Below, one piece after another: positions 42,795 to 45,783 of a DNA stretch of 45,783 nucleotides. The translations under genes were made by a program, and so were the position numbers. Source of the stretch: Rhizobiaceae bacterium (GTDB lineage Bacteria; Pseudomonadota; Alphaproteobacteria; Rhizobiales; Rhizobiaceae). Under the pieces are notes generated by a model. That model worked only from the letters and a program-made list of their open reading frames with translations. It did not search any database and was not told the DNA's origin. Each line of letters opens with the position of its first letter. The first letter of the stretch is position 1. The DNA lies in the NCBI GenBank assembly GCA_030065115.1, contig JASJDO010000003.1:1-45783 (forward strand), read 5' to 3'.

Positions 42795-44336
42795 CTAATA
42801 AGCGTTTTCTGTGTTCAAAAGGCGGAACGGTGTGATTGCGAGTATGTAGAAGTCAAACATCAGCGACCAGTTCTCAATGTAGTAGAGATCTGCGTCCACG
42901 CGCCCCTTGAGCTTTTCTTCATTGTCGACTTCACCACGCCATCCGGTGACTTGAGCCCACCCTGTCACGCCGGGTTTGACCTTGTGACGCGCGATGTAGG
43001 AATCCACCACTTCAGTCCAGAGGCGGTTGCCTGTTTGCGCATTGGGAACATGTGGGCGCGGTCCAACCAGTGAAAGAGTACCCTGCAACACGTTGAATAA
43101 TTGTGGCAGTTCGTCAATTGATGTCTTGCGAATGATTTTTCCAACTCGGGTAACGCGGTTGTCGCCTTTCTTGACGACATTAACGCCACTTGAATCCCCA
43201 AGGTCTGTGTAAAGGGAACGGAACTTGTAAACCTCGATGGGTTCGTTGTTGAAGCCTTCGCGCATCTGCTTGAAGATGATTGGTCCTTTGCTGTCCAGCC
43301 TCACGGCCAATGCTGTGAGTAGCATAAGCGGGCTAAGCAAAACGATTGCAGCGGAAGCTACAATGACGTCGAATATGCGTTTTGTGATCGCGTCCCAGTC
43401 CGCGATCGGCTTGTCAAAAACATCAACAAGCGGAACTGAGCCCTCATAAGTGTAGCTGCGTGCACGGAAATGCAGTTTGTTACTGTGTGCCGAAAGCCGG
43501 ATATCGACGGGCAAAACCCATAAACGTTTGAGAAGCTGTAACAACCGTTTCTCTGCGGTCAGGGGCAAGGTTACGATCAGCATGTTGACATGCGCTTTTC
43601 TGGCAAACTCAACCAGTTCCGAAACCGTGCCGAGTTTGGGATATCCCACGATGATCTCCGGCGATCGGTCGTCAGTGCGGTCGTCAAACACGCCGCAAAT
43701 CTGAATGTCCTGATCGCGTGAATTCTCGAGGCCACGGATCACCTCAGCCGCTCCCTCGCCACCGCCAACGATAACCGCACGGCGGTCGAGACGGCCAGCA
43801 TTGGCCATGCGAGAGATGATGATTGCTTCAATCAAGCGCACCACAACCAGTGAGCAAGTGGCGTACCCAAACCACGACAACAACCATTCCAAAGGAAAGT
43901 TCTCAATGCCCCGCATAATGTAAATAAAGGCGCTTAAGATAACTGTCGCAAGTGCCAATGCAGTTATTGCTTTGCTGATCGACAGGCCAACCCTCTTTAG
44001 GCTGGATACGAGATAGCCATCGATCCCCTGAAGGAAACTGACGGTCAAAATAGCGCCAAGGAACGACGAGTAAACATAGCCGCTGGCAATCCCAGCATCG
44101 GGCCACATCGTTGTGAAGAATAATACCAGACCTGCACTGATCAAAACCAGAAATTCGCAGAGGCGAACCACACCCATCAGGACGAGCGGCCTTACTGTGT
44201 TGGAGGCAAATTGCTCGGCAATGTTGTTTGCAAGCTCATTCAGCTGTACTGAATTTTCTTTTTGCGTCTTTTCATCGGCAAGGGCCCTTTTCAGGCCTTC
44301 TTTTGAAAATCCGGAGTTTGCCGTTTTATCCAGCAT
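42795..44336 (-). CDS. Undecaprenyl-phosphate glucose phosphotransferase (polyprenyl glycosylphosphotransferase)
   Basis: A 513-residue initiating sugar transferase of the WcaJ/PssY type. An N-terminal block of four to five membrane helices (about 50-170) is followed by a Rossmann-like CoA-binding domain (RAVIVGGGEGAAEVIRGLENS, ICGVFDDR). The C-terminal catalytic domain begins KRIFDVIVASAAIVLLSPLMLLTALAVRLDSKGPIIFKQ and continues YKFRSL, TRVGKIIRKTSIDELPQLFNVLQG, LVGPRPH and KPGVTGWAQV. It transfers a sugar-1-phosphate (usually glucose or galactose) to undecaprenyl phosphate to start exopolysaccharide repeats. It is 30 bp upstream of the polymerase/ligase gene, with a ~157-bp gap to the GT4 gene. 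Confidence 0.93.
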   Translation of the reverse strand: MLDKTANSGFSKEGLKRALADEKTQKENSVQLNELANNIAEQFASNTVRPLVLMGVVRLCEFLVLISAGLVLFFTTMWPDAGIASGYVYSSFLGAILTVSFLQGIDGYLVSSLKRVGLSISKAITALALATVILSAFIYIMRGIENFPLEWLLSWFGYATCSLVVVRLIEAIIISRMANAGRLDRRAVIVGGGEGAAEVIRGLENSRDQDIQICGVFDDRTDDRSPEIIVGYPKLGTVSELVEFARKAHVNMLIVTLPLTAEKRLLQLLKRLWVLPVDIRLSAHSNKLHFRARSYTYEGSVPLVDVFDKPIADWDAITKRIFDVIVASAAIVLLSPLMLLTALAVRLDSKGPIIFKQMREGFNNEPIEVYKFRSLYTDLGDSSGVNVVKKGDNRVTRVGKIIRKTSIDELPQLFNVLQGTLSLVGPRPHVPNAQTGNRLWTEVVDSYIARHKVKPGVTGWAQVTGWRGEVDNEEKLKGRVDADLYYIENWSLMFDFYILAITPFRLLNTENAY

Positions 44337-44493
44337 TGTATCCTACCACCAAATTCTTCCATTAAATGGACCAACCTGCACACGAGATTAGGAGGTAATT
44401 CCCTAAGAATTTAATGAAATTTGGAATGCTGGATTGGAATCATTGGCAGTATGCCTAAGGCAAAGTTAATGAAATAATTCGAGTTTTAACCAG

Positions 44494-45603
44494 CTACCGG
44501 ATATATACTGCTTCAATCCCTTTTGCCATTGCGTCTACAGAAAACCGGTCTTTCAGCCGCTCTGAAAATTCTGTAGCTTCTTTCTTTCGATTTTTATTTT
44601 TGCGCATTGCAATCATGGCCTCTGCGAGCGCTGTGGGATTATCAGGTTCTACCAGTTGATCCCGAGCGTCATCAAAAATCTCATGAATGCCGCCGACATC
44701 GGTTGAAACAATGGGCTTCCTGGCCGCAATGGCTTCAAGAACCAGATAGGGAAGGGACTCTGCGCGGGACGGAACCACTACTGTATCAGCCAGAGCGAAT
44801 GCTTCACGAGCCGGCATTGCGTCATGAACTGAGATTTTGCTTTGCAAACCCAGCTCAACAATTCTGTCAATGTATTTGGGCTTGTCGGCGCCATCACCCA
44901 CAAACACAGCAGTCAGATCTTCTCCGGTCTGAAGCCTGGCAATGTTAAACGCTTCAATAAATACATCCGGCCCCTTAAGATCGCGCATCATGCCGATATA
45001 CAGAAAATCTGCACTGTCTTTTGCCAATGGAACAGGTTCGAACTCCGGCTCGGACAGGCCATTGTAAACGATTGCTTGTGAGCAGGTTGGCTTTCCAACC
45101 TTGTCTTCATAAGCAGCCTGTTCATAGCCACTTACAAAAATCAGACTGTCAGTATACCGCTCCAAAAAACGTTCAGCAGCAAAGAATACTCTTCCCTTGA
45201 TTGAGGCTTTGTCATAGTGCATCGCGCCGCCGTGCGGGCAGTAGAACGCTTTAGCTGACTTACCTCGTGAAGTGGCAAGCTTGGCAGCCATTCGTCCGTA
45301 GACCCCACCTTTGGCGCTGTGGGAATGCACGATGTCCGGTCCAATCTGACGGATAATTCTCGCAACTTTCAGCAATGTGAACGGGTCTTTGGGAGAAATG
45401 GAACGTGCCATCGGTATACGATGCAGCCCGAGTGCGAGATTGTCTTTAATGCCTTCGAACAGATTGTCTTCATAGTCGCCGCCGGTAGAGGAGTCGCAAA
45501 TGAAGCCGACCTCATATCCGGACTTAACCTGCTCCTTTAGAAGATCACGCACATGTCTAAAAATGCCGCCAACAGGTGAACGGAAACAATGGACAATCTT
45601 CAT
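44494..45603 (-). CDS. GT4-family glycosyltransferase
   Basis: A 369-residue GT-B glycosyltransferase, family 4 type. The N-terminal Rossmann domain starts MKIVHCFRSPVGGIFRHVRDL with the GG loop and includes PDIVHSHSAKGGVYGRMAA. The C-terminal domain has FLYIGMMRDLKGPDVFIEAF and the E-x7-E-like segment around PSRAESLPYLVLEAIAARKPIVSTDVGGIHEI. It probably adds a sugar to the lipid-linked repeat in the cytoplasm. It begins 15 bp after the polysaccharide export gene. A ~157-bp gap without recognisable features follows downstream. Confidence 0.92.
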   Translation of the reverse strand: MKIVHCFRSPVGGIFRHVRDLLKEQVKSGYEVGFICDSSTGGDYEDNLFEGIKDNLALGLHRIPMARSISPKDPFTLLKVARIIRQIGPDIVHSHSAKGGVYGRMAAKLATSRGKSAKAFYCPHGGAMHYDKASIKGRVFFAAERFLERYTDSLIFVSGYEQAAYEDKVGKPTCSQAIVYNGLSEPEFEPVPLAKDSADFLYIGMMRDLKGPDVFIEAFNIARLQTGEDLTAVFVGDGADKPKYIDRIVELGLQSKISVHDAMPAREAFALADTVVVPSRAESLPYLVLEAIAARKPIVSTDVGGIHEIFDDARDQLVEPDNPTALAEAMIAMRKNKNRKKEATEFSERLKDRFSVDAMAKGIEAVYIR

Positions 45604-45618
45604 GGGACTATACCGGGG

Positions 45619-45783
45619 CTAAAACAATCTTTCACGAACGAAGATTGTATCACCAGGAAGTATCGGATCGCTTAACGGCACACGACCAGTGATGACTTCG
45701 CCATTGATTGCACGGGTAATGTCAGCATCTTCCTGCTCGGCGCGTGGTGAAAAACCACCTGCAATAGCGATTGCGTTTTGTGC
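45619..45783 (-). CDS. Polysaccharide biosynthesis/export protein, C-terminal fragment
   Basis: The last 54 codons of a gene entering from the right edge, ending at a TAG at 45621-45619. The sequence AIAIAGGFSPRAEQEDADIT, then NGEVITGRVPLSDPILPGDTIFVRERLF, matches the SLBB-domain C-terminus of Wza/ExoF-type outer-membrane polysaccharide exporters, with the conserved 'A.AGGF..rA' and 'D..I.PGD.I.V.ER.F' blocks. It is 15 bp upstream of the GT4 gene and therefore probably in the same operon. Confidence 0.82.
   Translation of the reverse strand, partial: AQNAIAIAGGFSPRAEQEDADITRAINGEVITGRVPLSDPILPGDTIFVRERLF

Overview
The window looks like chromosomal DNA from an alphaproteobacterium, most likely a moderate-GC, possibly marine, member of the Hyphomicrobiales (Rhizobiales). 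The main reasons are the gene sets aspS / parC / bpt / hemB, DUF6163-ldtR-L,D-transpeptidase, glyA-nrdR-ribD-ribE-ribH-nusB, hppA, bamE / ubiquinol-cytochrome c chaperone / DUF177-plsX-fabH-ihfA-merR, and an Exo/Pss-style polysaccharide locus. Almost every base is genic: no gap between genes exceeds about 225 bp. I see no phage, transposase, integrase or CRISPR array. The species guess is inference from gene content and base composition only.

Layout. 1-8.6 kb: the 3' end of aspS, creD, a secreted protein of unknown function (minus strand), a secreted esterase, the lemA-DUF2207 pair and a small membrane protein. 8.7-13.1 kb: parC, a 50-residue membrane miniprotein, a DMT exporter and the N-end-rule transferase bpt. 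13.2-21.8 kb: an accessory island with a c-type cytochrome P460, an unknown membrane protein, and a benzoate catabolic cluster using the aerobic CoA ('box') route: benzoate-CoA ligase, alpha/beta hydrolase, boxC, boxB, a stand-alone flavodoxin and boxR. 21.8-25.6 kb: hemB and the cell-wall module DUF6163-ldtR-ldtP. 25.7-33.4 kb: glyA, nrdR, a tandem pair of Lin0512-family proteins, ribD, ribE, a lipoprotein, ribH, nusB and an MFS transporter. 33.4-41.5 kb: a P-loop kinase-like protein, the proton pyrophosphatase hppA, bamE, a cytochrome bc1 assembly chaperone, DUF177, plsX, fabH, ihfA, a MerR regulator and tRNA-Pro(GGG). 41.5-45.8 kb (minus strand): polysaccharide genes, namely the export-protein C-terminus, a GT4 glycosyltransferase, an undecaprenyl-phosphate sugar transferase and an O-antigen ligase/polymerase.

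How the genes work together. The box cluster activates benzoate to benzoyl-CoA, epoxidises it with BoxB and opens the ring with BoxC. BoxR (HTH plus shikimate-kinase-like effector domain) is the last gene of the boxC operon and probably represses it. Two TGCA-containing boxes upstream of boxC each overlap a TATAAT -10 sequence and are good operator candidates. The usual reductase gene boxA and the semialdehyde dehydrogenase boxD are not in the window. Where a reductase would be expected there is a 152-residue flavodoxin, which suggests a different electron path to BoxB. The other main oddities are the translationally coupled Lin0512 pair between nrdR and ribD, an nrdR gene whose TTG start and ribosome-binding site lie in the glyA terminator, a near-identical 21-bp sequence upstream of both ldtR and its presumed target ldtP, and a perfect CRP-type palindrome upstream of the benzoate-CoA ligase gene.
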